Source: Shewanella woodyi ATCC 51908 (GTDB lineage Bacteria > Pseudomonadota > Gammaproteobacteria > Enterobacterales > Shewanellaceae). Taken from it: a stretch of DNA of 64,000 nt. The DNA lies in contig NC_010506.1 in NCBI RefSeq assembly GCF_000019525.1, positions 992,001 to 1,056,000 on the forward strand, in the 5' to 3' direction. Positions 42,961 to 52,370 of the stretch are shown one piece after another. The position numbers and the translations under genes are program-made. The notes under the pieces were generated by a model. That model searched no databases, was not told the origin of the DNA, and worked only from the letters and a program-made list of their open reading frames with translations. How positions within the stretch are numbered: position 1 is the first letter of the stretch; each line of letters begins with the position of its first letter.

Positions 42961-45249
42961 TTAAAGGTTGGCCGATAGCCCCTCGGGATTTTGAGCCAGC
43001 TTGCGCTTACCTAATGCTTTCTTGATGATATCGAATAGGAAGTAGCCGAGCAGTATGCCGCCGATCCCAAACAGAATGTCACCAAACATACGCATCCAGA
43101 CGAGTGTTTCAACCAGTGGGCTGTGGATCACTTCAGGGGAGCGAGCAAACCAATATCCATGCTCCAGTACAGCGAAGAACTGCACTATGCCGACCGGCAG
43201 TAGTGACATCACTATCATGGCTGCAAGTCCAATATTCAGTGTCCAGAACGCGCCTTTAAGCAGCTTCTCATTCCACTGCATCTGGCCTGATAAGCCTCTT
43301 AAGCAGAAGAGCATCAATCCGATACCCAACATGCCATAGACTCCCATAAAGGCACCGTGGGCATGAGTGGCTGTGGTGTTGAGCCCTTGGATAAAGTAGA
43401 GGGCAATGGGGGGATTAATTAAGAAGCCTAAGATCCCTGCGCCAACTAAATTCCAGAACGCGGTGGCCACAAAGAACATAATGGCCCACTTGTAGCGGCT
43501 CATCCAAGGCGCTGCTTTACGAAGGCGATAACTCTCCACCGCTTCGAAACCGATAATGGCCAGTGGAACCACTTCTAGCGCTGAGAATATGGCGCCCCAA
43601 GCGATAACAGAGGTGGGTGTACCGGTAAAGTAGAGGTGATGCAGGGTGCCAATTAAACCGCCTGTGAGGAAGATAACTGTCGCAAACAGGACGGCGGCAT
43701 TAGCACTGCGGGTGCGGATAAGGCCGAGACGGACTAACATCAAAGCGATAACTGAGGTGGCGAAGGTCTCGAAGAAGCCCTCAACCCACAGATGTACCAC
43801 CCACCAACGCCAGTACTCGGCAATGGCTAAGTTAGTGTGTTTGCCCATAAACAAGCCTGCTCCATAAAAGAGACCGATGGCAACACATGAGGCGTAGAGT
43901 ACCCAGATCACTGGGCGCATCTCCCCCTCTGTTTTTAGGGCGGGTCGTATAGCGGCGGTAACAAGAGCCAGCCAGATAAGCAGTCCAGCTAATAGCATGA
44001 TCTGCCAGACACGGCCTAGGTCAATATACTCATAACCTTGATGGCCGAAGAGGAAGTTCATATCCAGACTGAAATACTGCTGAACACCTATCCACTCACC
44101 TGCCATTGAGCCTAGTACCACAACAAGAAGCGCTACCCAGAGGATATTAACCCCTAAACGCTGAAATTTAGGTTCATGACCTGAGAGCGCTGGGGCGATA
44201 TAGAGCCCAGTGCCGAGCCAAGCCGTGGCTATCCAGAAAACTGCGAGCTGGGTATGCCAAGTTCGTGTGACTGAGTAGGGGAGGATCTCAGCTAAGGGGA
44301 AGCCGTAAAACTCTTGCCCCTCTACGGCATAGTGAGCTGTGATCCCACCTAAAACAATCTGGAGTAAAAACAGCCCAATTGCGGTGACAAAGTATTTCCC
44401 TACCGCTTTTTGTGAAGGGGTTGGTTTGTTGAAAAAGAGTGGATCTTGCTCTGCTGGAGTTGGCAGAGGCTCATGCTTGCCACTGGCGTGATGCCAAACA
44501 AGAGCTCCGATGCCAGCAATTAAGGTGATAATGCTTAAAATAGACCAGACAATATTATCTGATGTCGGTAGGTTGCCTATTTGTGGATCATAAGGCCAGT
44601 TGTTGGTGTAGGTATAGCTTTGATCTGGACGCTCTGTTACTGCGGCCCAAGCTCCCCAAAAGAGAAAAGCATTAAGCTGCTCACGGCGCTTTAATTCGGG
44701 AATCGTTCCCTCTTTCATCGCATACTGTTCCCGTAAACTTGAGAGCTCAGGATCACTGCCGAAAAGAGACAAATAGTGAGCAGATACCTGTTTTATCGCT
44801 TGGATACGGGTTTGAGATAAGCTAATTGAGGTATAGCCATCGCTGGTTTCAACCACACTGTTATGGCGCATATCCTCTCTGAGGAGTTGCTCTAAGCCTG
44901 CCTTTGTTTCACTGTTTAGCGATGAGAAGCTTTGCTGATAGCGGTTATTTGCTGTGATATCTAGCCAAGCCTGTGCTTCCTTATGCAGCCAGTCGGCGGT
45001 CCAGTCGGGGGCGACATAGGCTCCATGACCCCAGATAGAACCGAGTTGGTGGCCTCCCATTGAGCGCCAAACAAGTTGACCTTGCTCTATGTCATCTTGG
45101 GTAAAAACAACCTCTGCGTTTGTGCCTGTAAACGCATTGGGGATAGGAGGTTTCTCACGGTATATCTCACTTCCTATACTCAAAAGTACAGTGAAGGATG
45201 CAATTAGCACAACAATGAGTGCTATTGCGGTCAATTTTTGCTTACTCAT
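42961..45249 (-). CDS. norB: Quinol-dependent nitric oxide reductase (single-subunit qNOR)
   Basis: Reduces 2 NO to N2O using quinol, detoxifying NO in the inner membrane. The 762-aa length and the N-terminal extension (about residues 30-230, fused cytochrome-c-like domain without haem-c CxxCH) mark the qNOR type. About 14 membrane helices contain the haem and iron ligands: TRTWHTQLAVFW (about 337-348), WWVVHLWVEGFFE (about 489-501), LHHLYFTGTP (about 540-549) and HAHGAFMGVYG (about 636-646). AGAGG precedes the ATG. Transcription is probably sigma-54/NorR dependent (sites upstream). It is followed in the same direction by norR. Confidence 0.96.
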   Translation of the reverse strand: MSKQKLTAIALIVVLIASFTVLLSIGSEIYREKPPIPNAFTGTNAEVVFTQDDIEQGQLVWRSMGGHQLGSIWGHGAYVAPDWTADWLHKEAQAWLDITANNRYQQSFSSLNSETKAGLEQLLREDMRHNSVVETSDGYTSISLSQTRIQAIKQVSAHYLSLFGSDPELSSLREQYAMKEGTIPELKRREQLNAFLFWGAWAAVTERPDQSYTYTNNWPYDPQIGNLPTSDNIVWSILSIITLIAGIGALVWHHASGKHEPLPTPAEQDPLFFNKPTPSQKAVGKYFVTAIGLFLLQIVLGGITAHYAVEGQEFYGFPLAEILPYSVTRTWHTQLAVFWIATAWLGTGLYIAPALSGHEPKFQRLGVNILWVALLVVVLGSMAGEWIGVQQYFSLDMNFLFGHQGYEYIDLGRVWQIMLLAGLLIWLALVTAAIRPALKTEGEMRPVIWVLYASCVAIGLFYGAGLFMGKHTNLAIAEYWRWWVVHLWVEGFFETFATSVIALMLVRLGLIRTRSANAAVLFATVIFLTGGLIGTLHHLYFTGTPTSVIAWGAIFSALEVVPLAIIGFEAVESYRLRKAAPWMSRYKWAIMFFVATAFWNLVGAGILGFLINPPIALYFIQGLNTTATHAHGAFMGVYGMLGIGLMLFCLRGLSGQMQWNEKLLKGAFWTLNIGLAAMIVMSLLPVGIVQFFAVLEHGYWFARSPEVIHSPLVETLVWMRMFGDILFGIGGILLGYFLFDIIKKALGKRKLAQNPEGLSANL

Positions 45250-45294
45250 ATTACCTCTTAGCCCAGTTCTCTATTTTGGTGATAATGAGTAATT

Positions 45295-45309
45295 ACATTT
45301 ATTGTGCCA
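45295..45309 (-). promoter_or_regulatory. Sigma-54-like promoter of norB
   Basis: On the minus strand TGGCAC (45309-45304) is a perfect -24 element; the -12 position reads ATGT after a 5-base spacer, a weak match to TTGC. It lies about 46-60 bases before the norB start, with three NorR-type sites upstream. The combination fits a NorR-activated sigma-54 promoter despite the weak -12. Confidence 0.55.
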
Positions 45310-45364
45310 TTTATTAAGCTGTTGAATTTAAGTGTTTTGTTTTATTTGTGTGCATTTATAATGT

Positions 45365-45375
45365 GTCATTATGAC
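45365..45375. promoter_or_regulatory. NorR-type enhancer site 1
   Basis: GTCATTATGAC matches GT-N7-AC and is symmetric at GTCA/TGAC. It is one of three such sites spaced 24 and 18 bases centre to centre, upstream of the sigma-54-like norB promoter. Confidence 0.6.
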
Positions 45376-45388
45376 TATGATTTTTATT

Positions 45389-45399
45389 GTAAAAATGAC
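45389..45399. promoter_or_regulatory. NorR-type enhancer site 2
   Basis: GTAAAAATGAC matches GT-N7-AC and shares the ATGAC half-site with the other two. It is the middle site of the group. Confidence 0.55.
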
Positions 45400-45406
45400 A
45401 GTTAGT

Positions 45407-45417
45407 GTCTAAATGAC
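45407..45417. promoter_or_regulatory. NorR-type enhancer site 3
   Basis: GTCTAAATGAC matches GT-N7-AC and shares the ATGAC half-site. It is the site farthest from the norB start, about 160 bases away. Confidence 0.55.
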
Positions 45418-45767
45418 AGCTACCACTTTGAATATCAATATGACTGATAAGGGTATAAATGTGGGGTTGGTAATAAAACTGCATTAAATCCTGAGTAAAA
45501 TTTAGTTAAGTGTCAGGTTTTTCTATATTAACCTTAGCTATTAATGACTTTGTTGTTTTATTTACCATTTGATTATTAATACATTTATTTTAATTTGTTG
45601 GTCTTGTGTTTGTATTTTAGTGTTTTCGTTAAGATTGACTAATTTTAATCTAATTGTCCACTCAAGGAGGGCTGATTAATGTATAATGCTTCGCGGTATC
45701 ACAAAGCGTTTTAGGAGTACCCTGTCGGCTTTGGACACTGAGGATTAACAGATTTAGGGAGTTCATT

Positions 45768-47498
45768 ATGAATGCAGAAACAATTAACCATCTCTTTTTG
45801 ATCGGCGCATTCTTAGTTGCGGTGAGTGTACTGTTAAGTGCAGTTTCATCACGAGTCGGCATTCCTATTCTATTGGTGTTTCTTGGTGTAGGTATTCTTG
45901 CGGGGGAAGATGGCCCCGGTGGCATCCATTTCAATGATTACTCAGTCGCTTATCTGGTCAGTAATTTAGCCTTAGCGGTTATCTTGCTCGACGGCGGTAT
46001 GCGCACCCGAGTGTCCAGTTTTCGTGTGGCGCTTTGGCCCGCACTCTCACTTGCTACCTTTGGGGTGGCGATTACAACAGGCTTAACTGGCTTAATGGCC
46101 GCTTGGCTGTTCGACTTGAACCTGCTTCAAGGTCTTCTCATTGGCGCTATTGTTGGTTCGACTGACGCCGCAGCGGTTTTCTCCCTGTTAAAAGGTAAGC
46201 GTTTAAACGAACGTGTTGGCGCGACACTTGAAATTGAGTCAGGCAGTAACGATCCTATGGCGGTCTTTCTCACTGTGACCTTGATTGCCATATTGGCCAG
46301 CGTGGGAGACGGGTTATCAGTCAGCTTTATGGCTATGAGCTTTATCAAGCAGTTCGGCATCGGCGCACTGATGGGAGCGGGAGGAGGTTGGCTGTTATGG
46401 CAGCTGATTAACCGTACTCAGCTAGCCGATGGCTTGTACCCTATTTTGGCCCTTAGTGGTGGTTTGATTGTCTTTGCCACATCAAACTATTTAGGCGGCA
46501 GTGGGATCTTATCTGTCTACCTTGTGGGGCTGCTTTTAGGAAACAAAGCCACCCGTGGTCGTCATGCAATATTAAATGTGCTCGATGGCATGACCTGGTT
46601 GAGCCAAATCGGCATGTTCCTCGTGCTGGGCTTGCTGTTAACACCGTCTGAGTTAACCAATGTGGCGATCCCCGCATTGGCCTTGGCTTTTGGTATGATC
46701 TTGTTTGCTAGACCTATCTCTGTGTGGCTAAGTCTGCTGCCCTTTAAGAGCTTTAGTGCAAAAGATCGCTGGTTTATCTCTTGGGTCGGTTTACGTGGGG
46801 CGGTGCCGATCATTCTGGCTGTGTTCCCTATGATGGCAGGTTTACCCAATGCCCAACTCTATTTCAATGTGGCCTTCTTTGTGGTTTTAGTCTCTTTGCT
46901 GGTTCAAGGTTGTTCGCTGGGCAGGGCGGCAAGACTAGCAAAGGTCGACCTGCCTCCTGTGCCTAGCCCGATCTCGCGTGCTGGATTGGAGATCTACCCT
47001 AAGAGTGAGTGGGAGCTGTTTGTTTATCACCTCAGCGAAAACAAATGGTGTGTCGGTGAGCCATTAAGAAAGCTCAATATGCCCAAAGGAACCCATATTG
47101 CCGCGCTATATCGTGGTAATGAGATGCTGCACCCATCAGGAAGCACCATATTAAGCACCGGAGATATACTCTGTGTGCTCGGTCATGAGGATGATCTCGA
47201 TGCATTAGGCACGCTATTTAGTGAACCGCCAGTGACAAAAGCCTTGCCTCGATTTTTTGGTGACTTCTTCCTGAGTGTTGACATTGAGCTGTCGGCCCTT
47301 GCACCTATGTATGGACTCAAGCTGGATGAGAAAGTGGCCAAGATGTCAGTGGGTGAGCTCATCAATGAGCACTTGGTTGGCGAGCATGTGTTAGGGGATC
47401 AATTTGAGTGGCAATCTCTGCACTGGATCATCTGTGAGCTGGAGCAGGGCGAGGTGACCAAAGTGGGAATACGGCTCCCCTCAGAGATCACGACATAA
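45768..47498 (+). CDS. nhaP2: K+/H+ antiporter NhaP2 (CvrA)
   Basis: A CPA1-family cation/proton antiporter of 576 aa, the usual length for NhaP2 (E. coli 578). The membrane part (about residues 1-390) carries conserved stretches such as [56 protein letters not shown] and [20 protein letters not shown]. The C-terminal part (about 400-570) has a RCK/TrkA-C domain ([20 protein letters not shown]) and a CorC/HlyC-like domain. Family proteins export K+ for protection at alkaline pH and high K+. The gene is divergent from norB and followed after 120 bp by the FliB-type gene. The start at 45768 is preceded by AGGGAG. Confidence 0.96.
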   Translation: MNAETINHLFLIGAFLVAVSVLLSAVSSRVGIPILLVFLGVGILAGEDGPGGIHFNDYSVAYLVSNLALAVILLDGGMRTRVSSFRVALWPALSLATFGVAITTGLTGLMAAWLFDLNLLQGLLIGAIVGSTDAAAVFSLLKGKRLNERVGATLEIESGSNDPMAVFLTVTLIAILASVGDGLSVSFMAMSFIKQFGIGALMGAGGGWLLWQLINRTQLADGLYPILALSGGLIVFATSNYLGGSGILSVYLVGLLLGNKATRGRHAILNVLDGMTWLSQIGMFLVLGLLLTPSELTNVAIPALALAFGMILFARPISVWLSLLPFKSFSAKDRWFISWVGLRGAVPIILAVFPMMAGLPNAQLYFNVAFFVVLVSLLVQGCSLGRAARLAKVDLPPVPSPISRAGLEIYPKSEWELFVYHLSENKWCVGEPLRKLNMPKGTHIAALYRGNEMLHPSGSTILSTGDILCVLGHEDDLDALGTLFSEPPVTKALPRFFGDFFLSVDIELSALAPMYGLKLDEKVAKMSVGELINEHLVGEHVLGDQFEWQSLHWIICELEQGEVTKVGIRLPSEITT

Positions 47499-47618
47499 AT
47501 CCTATTCGCTAAATAGAGCTATTAAAACAGTCCCTAAGTAGAACACTTTACTGATATTTATTGGTATAACGTGTTGAGCTTGCTATCTTATGTCTATATC
47601 TCACGTTTTGGAAAAATG

Positions 47619-48800
47619 ATGGATAGCGGAATTGTTACCCCTAAATATGTTAGTGATTTTAGCTGTATAGGTCCAGATTGCGAAGACAGCTGCTGTATCG
47701 GTTGGAATATCTATATTGATAAGCAGAGCTATAAAAAGACCATGGCTCATCGTGAGTTAAAGCCTTTGGCTAAAACTGCCATGAAAAAGATTAAAAAAAG
47801 TGATGAGCAGTGGGCCATAATTCGCTCAGACGCCCAAGGCGCCTGCCCCTTTTTAGATAGCAATCGTCTCTGTAAAATTCACGCTTTGGCGGGGGAGCAA
47901 ACCCTCAGCGAAACCTGTAAAACCTATCCTAGAACCAGTTTAGTGAGAGAGGGCGATAAGTACCGCTCTCTCTCATTGTCATGCCCGGAAGCGGCGAGAT
48001 TAATCCTCTTCAGCCCAGATGCCTTTATCTTTGAGCGCAAAGAGAGCGGCGCTAATATCATGTCAGAGTCAAGCCCACTTTGGGTGGCGAAAACCTACGA
48101 TAACAGCATAGATCTGCTGCTCAATGAAAAGCTTAATTGGCAAGAGGCGTTACTCGCCATCGGCTTTTTAGTTAATACCGCCGATAAGGTGTGGGCCAAC
48201 GAAGTGGGTGCTGAGCAGATAGATGTTCGTCTTGAACAGCTCATTCAGATGGCCGAAAAGGGGATGTTGCAGGAGCAGTATCAAACTCTGGCTTACGCCG
48301 ATGAGCATCAAGTTCAAGCGTTTGCGAGTATTCATGGCATGTTTATCGACGAACACCCAAGGCGTGACGGTGTTAGGTTTAAAACGGTCAATGATGCCAT
48401 CAGTACCCTGTTAAATGATGATAGAACCGTTGATGTCGACAAGATTAACCACGCGTGGAATACCATTGCATCTCCCGCACTGGAGGAGCATGGTGATATC
48501 TTTAAGCGTTATATTCTCTACTACATCTATCATGAATACTTCCCCATCACCTTAGGTGAGGCGCCCCAGTCAGCCTTTAGGTTGTTAGTACTCGATTGCT
48601 TTATGCTGCGCTGTTATTTAGCTGTGATAGCCCATAAAAATAATGGCTTGTCTGAGAGTGACGTGATCTTATGTTTTCAGGTATATCATGTGGTACGCCA
48701 GCATAAATCGACCTTTGTTAAAGGGGCGACAGCCATGATGGAGAAGTTTAATTTCTCCAATATTGCAGGGATTATAAGCCTTTTGAAAACAGGCTCTTAG
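47619..48800 (+). CDS. fliB: FliB-family lysine-N-methylase
   Basis: A 393-aa protein similar to the flagellin lysine methylase FliB, which in Salmonella methylates lysines on flagellin. The N-terminus has a cysteine cluster CIGPDCEDSCC followed by CPF, CKIH, CKTYP and CPEAARL within about 120 residues, fitting the metal-cluster ligands of the family. I take the ATG at 47619 because GGA lies six bases upstream; the adjacent ATG at 47616 and a TTG at 47571 are alternatives. No flagellar gene is visible around it, so its target is uncertain. The Tad pilus block lies 10 kb away, but a link is not supported. Confidence 0.85.
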   Translation: MDSGIVTPKYVSDFSCIGPDCEDSCCIGWNIYIDKQSYKKTMAHRELKPLAKTAMKKIKKSDEQWAIIRSDAQGACPFLDSNRLCKIHALAGEQTLSETCKTYPRTSLVREGDKYRSLSLSCPEAARLILFSPDAFIFERKESGANIMSESSPLWVAKTYDNSIDLLLNEKLNWQEALLAIGFLVNTADKVWANEVGAEQIDVRLEQLIQMAEKGMLQEQYQTLAYADEHQVQAFASIHGMFIDEHPRRDGVRFKTVNDAISTLLNDDRTVDVDKINHAWNTIASPALEEHGDIFKRYILYYIYHEYFPITLGEAPQSAFRLLVLDCFMLRCYLAVIAHKNNGLSESDVILCFQVYHVVRQHKSTFVKGATAMMEKFNFSNIAGIISLLKTGS

Positions 48801-49199
48801 AACTTGTCGGATAACAAGTTTCAAATATCTTTTTAAGTTGGGTTCATTGGGCGGTTTTTGTGTTTGATGGTTTGTAGGTAACCATGGCTTCAATCCAGTT
48901 AATTGCTTGGCAGCAGGTTTGGTGTAAAGACTTCAGGAAGTGTATAGATTAGCCTTACTTTATAAGCCTGAGTTGGAATCTGTTTAGTTTACTTCAGACC
49001 ATTGCTACTATTTAATCAATAGCCTGCGGCTCGCGGAATGTGTGAACACTTCTGTGACTCGCCGCAAGCACAATCCCTGTGGGCTCTGCCGTGACATCCT
49101 TGTCACGGAAGGTCACAGCCGCATTCACACCTGGGTGTTGATTTCTTCGATTTAGCTAATGAGCTATGACCTCTTTGTCATTGGCGCTATAGTCTGTTG
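48801..49199. other. 399-bp non-coding region with a hairpin-rich repeat
   Basis: Between the FliB-type gene and the ankyrin gene. It holds the repeat copy at 49060-49131 and flanking palindromic sequence. No gene is seen. Confidence 0.6.
49060..49131. repeat. Dispersed repeat element, copy with a CCGTGACA hairpin
   Basis: The left end (49060-49087, starting CGCCGCAAGCACAATCCCTG) is identical over 28 bases, in inverse orientation, to 54616-54643 in the tandem array. The right end (CACAGCCGCATTCACACC) resembles the other end of that inserted segment. Between them is a perfect 8-bp hairpin (49089-49108, loop TCCT). The ends are conserved while the inside differs from the array copy. Confidence 0.65.
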
Positions 49200-50402
49200 T
49201 TAAATGGATAATGCACCAACCTCTTTTAATAAAAAACTAGCATTTTCTTTTTTATCACTATTTTCTGCATAATCGAAGGCTGTTGACCCCTTAATATCTT
49301 TAGCCTTTATATCCGCCTGATTATTAATAAGTAAATTTAGCATATCAATATCTGAGTGTTGAGCTGCATGCATTAAAGGTGTTCTCCCCCATTGTTCTAT
49401 TCCAGAACAACTCCATTTGTCTTCTTTTTCTTCTTGTTGGTAAGTGTGATTTACATTTGCCCCATAACTTAAGAGTAACTTAACTGAATCATGTTGATTA
49501 AATTGTATTGCATAGAACAAAGCTGTTTTCCCAAATTCATTTTGATGATCGATTGGGAAGTCTGAATCTAAAAGTGCTTTAACATTTAAAGGTTCTTTAA
49601 TAGAGCTAGAAATAATAGATTCCGACCTTTTTGAAGGTGTTTTAGTCGCTATTGTTGAAGCTAACTTTTCAATAATTTTTGTTGGGGCTTGATGAGTTAA
49701 AAGGCGACGAAGGGAGTTGAGTTTTTGCGGTTCTGAAGAGCTCGATATTGAAGATAAAAAGTTAGTAAAATTGCCCTTAATAGCTTCTTCGGTGAAGGGA
49801 ATCAGAGGTTCTGGTGTCCAATTATAAAAATAACTCCCAAAACCATAATTAGAAATACTCTGTAGGGCTATATCAGTGTATTTCTTAGCAACATCACGAG
49901 TAACATGGTGATTTTTAATATACCACTCTTCTAATTTAGGTTTTGCAGCCTCAACTTCTTTGATATAGGCGGTATAAATCTCTCTGTTGTATAAGCTTTG
50001 ATAGCTCCATTCTTTAGAATATTCTATGCCGTGGGTTTTGCCATTCTTTTTAAAGCTAGAACCTTGTGGAAAATAACCAAGTTTTGCTAATGAAAAGTGG
50101 TAATAACGCCTTTGAGCATAAATAATTGTGCCAGTGCAATACTGAGGTAACCAGCTAGGTGATCTGATACTACCCGCTTGTGCTATGACTTTCTGCAGAA
50201 AACCTAACTGGTTTAAGCTTTTAGGGCAATAGTAATCTACTTCGTTCGGTGACCCTCTTCCCGAGCCAAGATCATTTAATTTAAAAACAAGTTCAGGGGA
50301 GGTCTCCATTTCCTCACAAGTAACCTTATTATCGGCCAAGGGGTCTTCATTGCTTAAAGAGTGACCAGAAAAAAATATCAAAAAAGTAATTATAAATCGC
50401 AT
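49200..50402 (-). CDS. Exported ankyrin-repeat protein
   Basis: A 400-aa protein. The start at 50402 (MRFIITFLIFFSGHSLS) opens a signal peptide; upstream ATGs at 50423 and 50441 extend it without better ribosome sites. The N-terminal ~200 residues are unclassified, with cysteines and aromatic residues and a helical stretch (VEAAKPKLEEWYIKNHHVTR). The C-terminal ~120 residues form ankyrin repeats: FGKTALFYAIQFNQHDSVKL, GRTPLMHAAQHSDIDMLNLL and KGSTAFDYAENSDKKENASF. It is alone between repeat elements and AT-rich compared with core genes, which suggests horizontal acquisition. Possibly a secreted or periplasmic immunity/interaction protein. Confidence 0.8.
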   Translation of the reverse strand: MRFIITFLIFFSGHSLSNEDPLADNKVTCEEMETSPELVFKLNDLGSGRGSPNEVDYYCPKSLNQLGFLQKVIAQAGSIRSPSWLPQYCTGTIIYAQRRYYHFSLAKLGYFPQGSSFKKNGKTHGIEYSKEWSYQSLYNREIYTAYIKEVEAAKPKLEEWYIKNHHVTRDVAKKYTDIALQSISNYGFGSYFYNWTPEPLIPFTEEAIKGNFTNFLSSISSSSEPQKLNSLRRLLTHQAPTKIIEKLASTIATKTPSKRSESIISSSIKEPLNVKALLDSDFPIDHQNEFGKTALFYAIQFNQHDSVKLLLSYGANVNHTYQQEEKEDKWSCSGIEQWGRTPLMHAAQHSDIDMLNLLINNQADIKAKDIKGSTAFDYAENSDKKENASFLLKEVGALSI

Positions 50403-50430
50403 TTGTTCAAATCCATTTAACATTTTATAG

Positions 50431-50705
50431 TGCGTATGCACGCATACTTAGAAGATGTATATGCATATTCAATAAACTTATTATCTAAGCCGATTCTTGG
50501 TAAAGCTATTGATTTATAAGTACTCTATCAGGCGGGAACAGGAAAAACGAGCAAACCTAATCGAAAATGTCGTAGAGGGGACCAGAACTCCTCTTAAACT
50601 TAATGGTTTTAGCTAGATTTTCTCTCTGATTGCTTCTCTTTGCTGTTGTTCTCTTAGTTTCTCTCCGTGTTCCTCTGTGTGCTCTGTGGTGAATCGCTTC
50701 TGTCT
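50431..50705 (-). repeat. Dispersed repeat R1 between the ankyrin gene and the 95-aa gene
   Basis: Starts at a palindrome (50434-50447, GTATGCACGCATAC) and ends after the GTGGTGAATCGCTTCT block. It aligns by eye with R2 (51190-51500) over most of its length, and its core (about 50600-50700) with R3. On the minus strand the core reads like the CCACAGAG...ACACAGAG repeats seen between genes in many bacteria; the spurious frame it gives is not counted as a gene. The rest of the gap to 50870 is unremarkable. Confidence 0.7.
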
Positions 50706-50870
50706 TGAAAAGGGGGCGAAAAAGAGGCATAGCAAATTCGCTAATGATTGAATTGGAAAGATAGCCTTTTGAAAATCAGCTAGTGCAGGTAGCACTTTTG
50801 GAGGGGAGGCCGGAAGTTTCAAAGGCTTAAATCTAGCTATTTACGCCATAGTCTTTTGGTATTCGAAAGA

Positions 50871-51158
50871 TCAAACATTATCTAATCGCCATTTAGCTGC
50901 TGCTAACTCAGATTTCGTGAATAATGTGGCGTATTTCGGGGTTACCATTATACCTTCAACAGTTAGATGAAGCTTACCTAGTTTTTTAAGTTGCTTAAAA
51001 CCTGACTGAAAATCACCAGAAATAACGAAAGACTTAGCGACATCTACCGGATGACTAATCGCTATCATTTCTTCAAATCTTGTAGGTCGATAGCCTAGTT
51101 CGTAGCATTGCCCAATAGCAACTCTAATTTCTGCACAAAATTCATCCTTGATGTTCAA
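50871..51158 (-). CDS. Small conserved-looking protein of unknown function
   Basis: A 95-aa protein starting at a TTG (51158) with AAGGAG eight bases upstream. Sequence is well ordered: FCAEIRVAIGQCYELGYRPT, SHPVDVAKSFVISGDFQSGF, KKLGKLHLTVEGIMVTPKYA and a final FTKSELAAAKWRLDNV. Similar small proteins with a LGRLDLTVE-like core occur in many genomes and in integron cassettes, as far as I recall; none has a function I can name. The isolation between repeats fits a mobile single-gene unit. Confidence 0.7.
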   Translation of the reverse strand: MNIKDEFCAEIRVAIGQCYELGYRPTRFEEMIAISHPVDVAKSFVISGDFQSGFKQLKKLGKLHLTVEGIMVTPKYATLFTKSELAAAKWRLDNV

Positions 51159-51189
51159 CTTAATTCTCCTTTTGTATAACTATTTGTAT

Positions 51190-51500
51190 TGTGCGCATGC
51201 ACGTATACTTGGAATAACTATTGATTCATAAGCACTATATCAGGGGCGATCAGAAAAAACGAGCACACAGTCGGAAGTGTTGTAAGGGAACTTGAGCTCT
51301 TTTCAAATTCAATGACTTTAGTTAGCTTTTCTCTCTGGTTGCTTCTCTGTTGTTGCTCTTTTAGTTCCTCTCTGTGTTCCTCCGTGTTCCTCTGTGATCC
51401 AACAACGTCCCTGTTTAACGGCCAGTTCGGCTCCTGCCTCCCGCTCATTAGCACATGGCTTTGCCATAATCGCCGTGGTGAATCGCTTCTATCTTGAAAA
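51190..51500 (-). repeat. Dispersed repeat R2 between the 95-aa gene and the DUF4386 gene
   Basis: Begins with the same kind of palindromic block as R1 (51191-51210) and shares the core at 51309-51395. An extra segment of about 75 bp (51401-51475) interrupts the core before the terminal GTGGTGAATCGCTTCT block. That segment contains 51404-51429 (CCCTGTTTAACGGCCAGTTC), which is also found, inverted, in the insert within the tandem array (about 54578-54603). The element fills the gap from 51159 to 51524. Confidence 0.7.
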
Positions 51501-51524
51501 TACTTGTCCTTGTTTATTTTCCTG

Positions 51525-52169
51525 TTAGTTTTGAGGAGTTTTTAACATGGCCACGCCTAACCAAGAAAACCATATGATTTGGCCTAAGCCAAATATTTCT
51601 GTCAGTATTTCAGCTGGATAGATAGTAAGAATACCAACAGAGCCAATAAATAATCCTAAATAGTGTAAGAGTTTAGGCAGCTCATTAATTTTTAAGCCAG
51701 CGATACTCAATAACAGGACCCATAAGCCTCCGACAACCTCGTTACCTCCGCCTAAACCTTCGACGATAGTGTTGACTACGACCAAAAGAGTCTTTGCTTG
51801 TTCTATGTTGCTAGTAGATAGATCGATTACAGCTGCTAGTCCTATATTTGCAATCATTCCACTTGCTATGACGAGCCCAACCCAAATGATACCGAAGACA
51901 GAAGCCAGTTGTGATAAAGCTGGGGCTTTGGTTTTCATTCGTTGATGGAGCGCTAAAACTAATATCGCTAAAAAAAGGCCGAAGACGACATACATAGTTA
52001 AATTAACTATCGATAAAATCAGCTGATTATTCGTTAGAAAAATAAACTTTTGTGCGTCACCCGCACTGCTAGGGTAATCCCAAAATGCTCCAAAAAAAAC
52101 AAACGCTGCTATATAAATAGCGGCTTCAAAAAGTGCGGCAATGCCCCCTATTTTTTGTAGATTATTCAC
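51525..52169 (-). CDS. DUF4386 family membrane protein
   Basis: A 214-aa protein with six membrane helices: EAAIYIAAFVFFGAFW, LILSIVNLTMYVVFGLFLAI, SVFGIIWVGLVIASGMIA, GLWVLLLSIAGL, LLHYLGLFIGSVGILTIY and a final WFSWLGVAML. The start is a GTG at 52169 with AGGA seven bases before it. The layout fits DUF4386 (a small multi-spanning family of unknown role). It stands alone between repeats. Confidence 0.8.
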   Translation of the reverse strand: MNNLQKIGGIAALFEAAIYIAAFVFFGAFWDYPSSAGDAQKFIFLTNNQLILSIVNLTMYVVFGLFLAILVLALHQRMKTKAPALSQLASVFGIIWVGLVIASGMIANIGLAAVIDLSTSNIEQAKTLLVVVNTIVEGLGGGNEVVGGLWVLLLSIAGLKINELPKLLHYLGLFIGSVGILTIYPAEILTEIFGLGQIIWFSWLGVAMLKTPQN

Positions 52170-52274
52170 GGCTCTATCCTGGGAAAAGAAAAATTAAACT
52201 TAACACAGAAGAACCTTGTTAAGGATCTCTATATGTAACAAAAGCTAACGTCTTAGTTCAACAGTATTTTAGGC

Positions 52275-52370
52275 TTAATGGTTTTAGCTGGCTCTTCTCT
52301 CTGGTTACTTCTCTTTGCGGCAGTTCTTTTAGCTCCTCTGCGTGTTCCTCTGTGGTGAGAAACCTTTTGT
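52275..52370 (-). repeat. Dispersed repeat R3 between DUF4386 and the MerR-methyltransferase gene
   Basis: Starts with TTAATGGTTTTAGCTGG, as in R1, and contains the shared core of C/T-rich sequence with GTGTTCCTCTGTGG. The right border has a 14-bp tandem duplication (52396-52409 and 52410-52423, GGCTGCCTTTAACA). A CCTTC/GAAGG hairpin with AAAATGTCA before it (about 52455-52477) follows and recurs at 54770-54800. No gene lies in the 316-bp gap. Confidence 0.65.

Larger units (their letters stand above)
45250..45767. other. 518-bp divergent regulatory region between norB and nhaP2
   Basis: The left part holds the norB promoter and three NorR-type sites. The centre (about 45480-45660) is very AT-rich and holds no gene. 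The right part (45682-45767) is the nhaP2 leader: TATAAT at 45682-45687 is a good -10, but no well-spaced -35 is visible. The leader of about 75 nt has no recognised riboswitch. Confidence 0.6.

Noticed and set aside
45682..45767. Riboswitch in the nhaP2 leader
   Set aside because: No known riboswitch core could be recognised and the leader is only about 75 nt; no convincing terminator or masked ribosome site.
47619..48800. FliB-type methylase as a modifier of the Tad pilus
   Set aside because: It is 10 kb away, on the other strand, with unrelated genes between; no sequence evidence for a link.
50613..50822. Open frame across repeat R1 with an EHTEEHGE-like sequence
   Set aside because: This peptide is the translation of the CACAGAG-type repeat common between genes in many bacteria; no independent coding signal.
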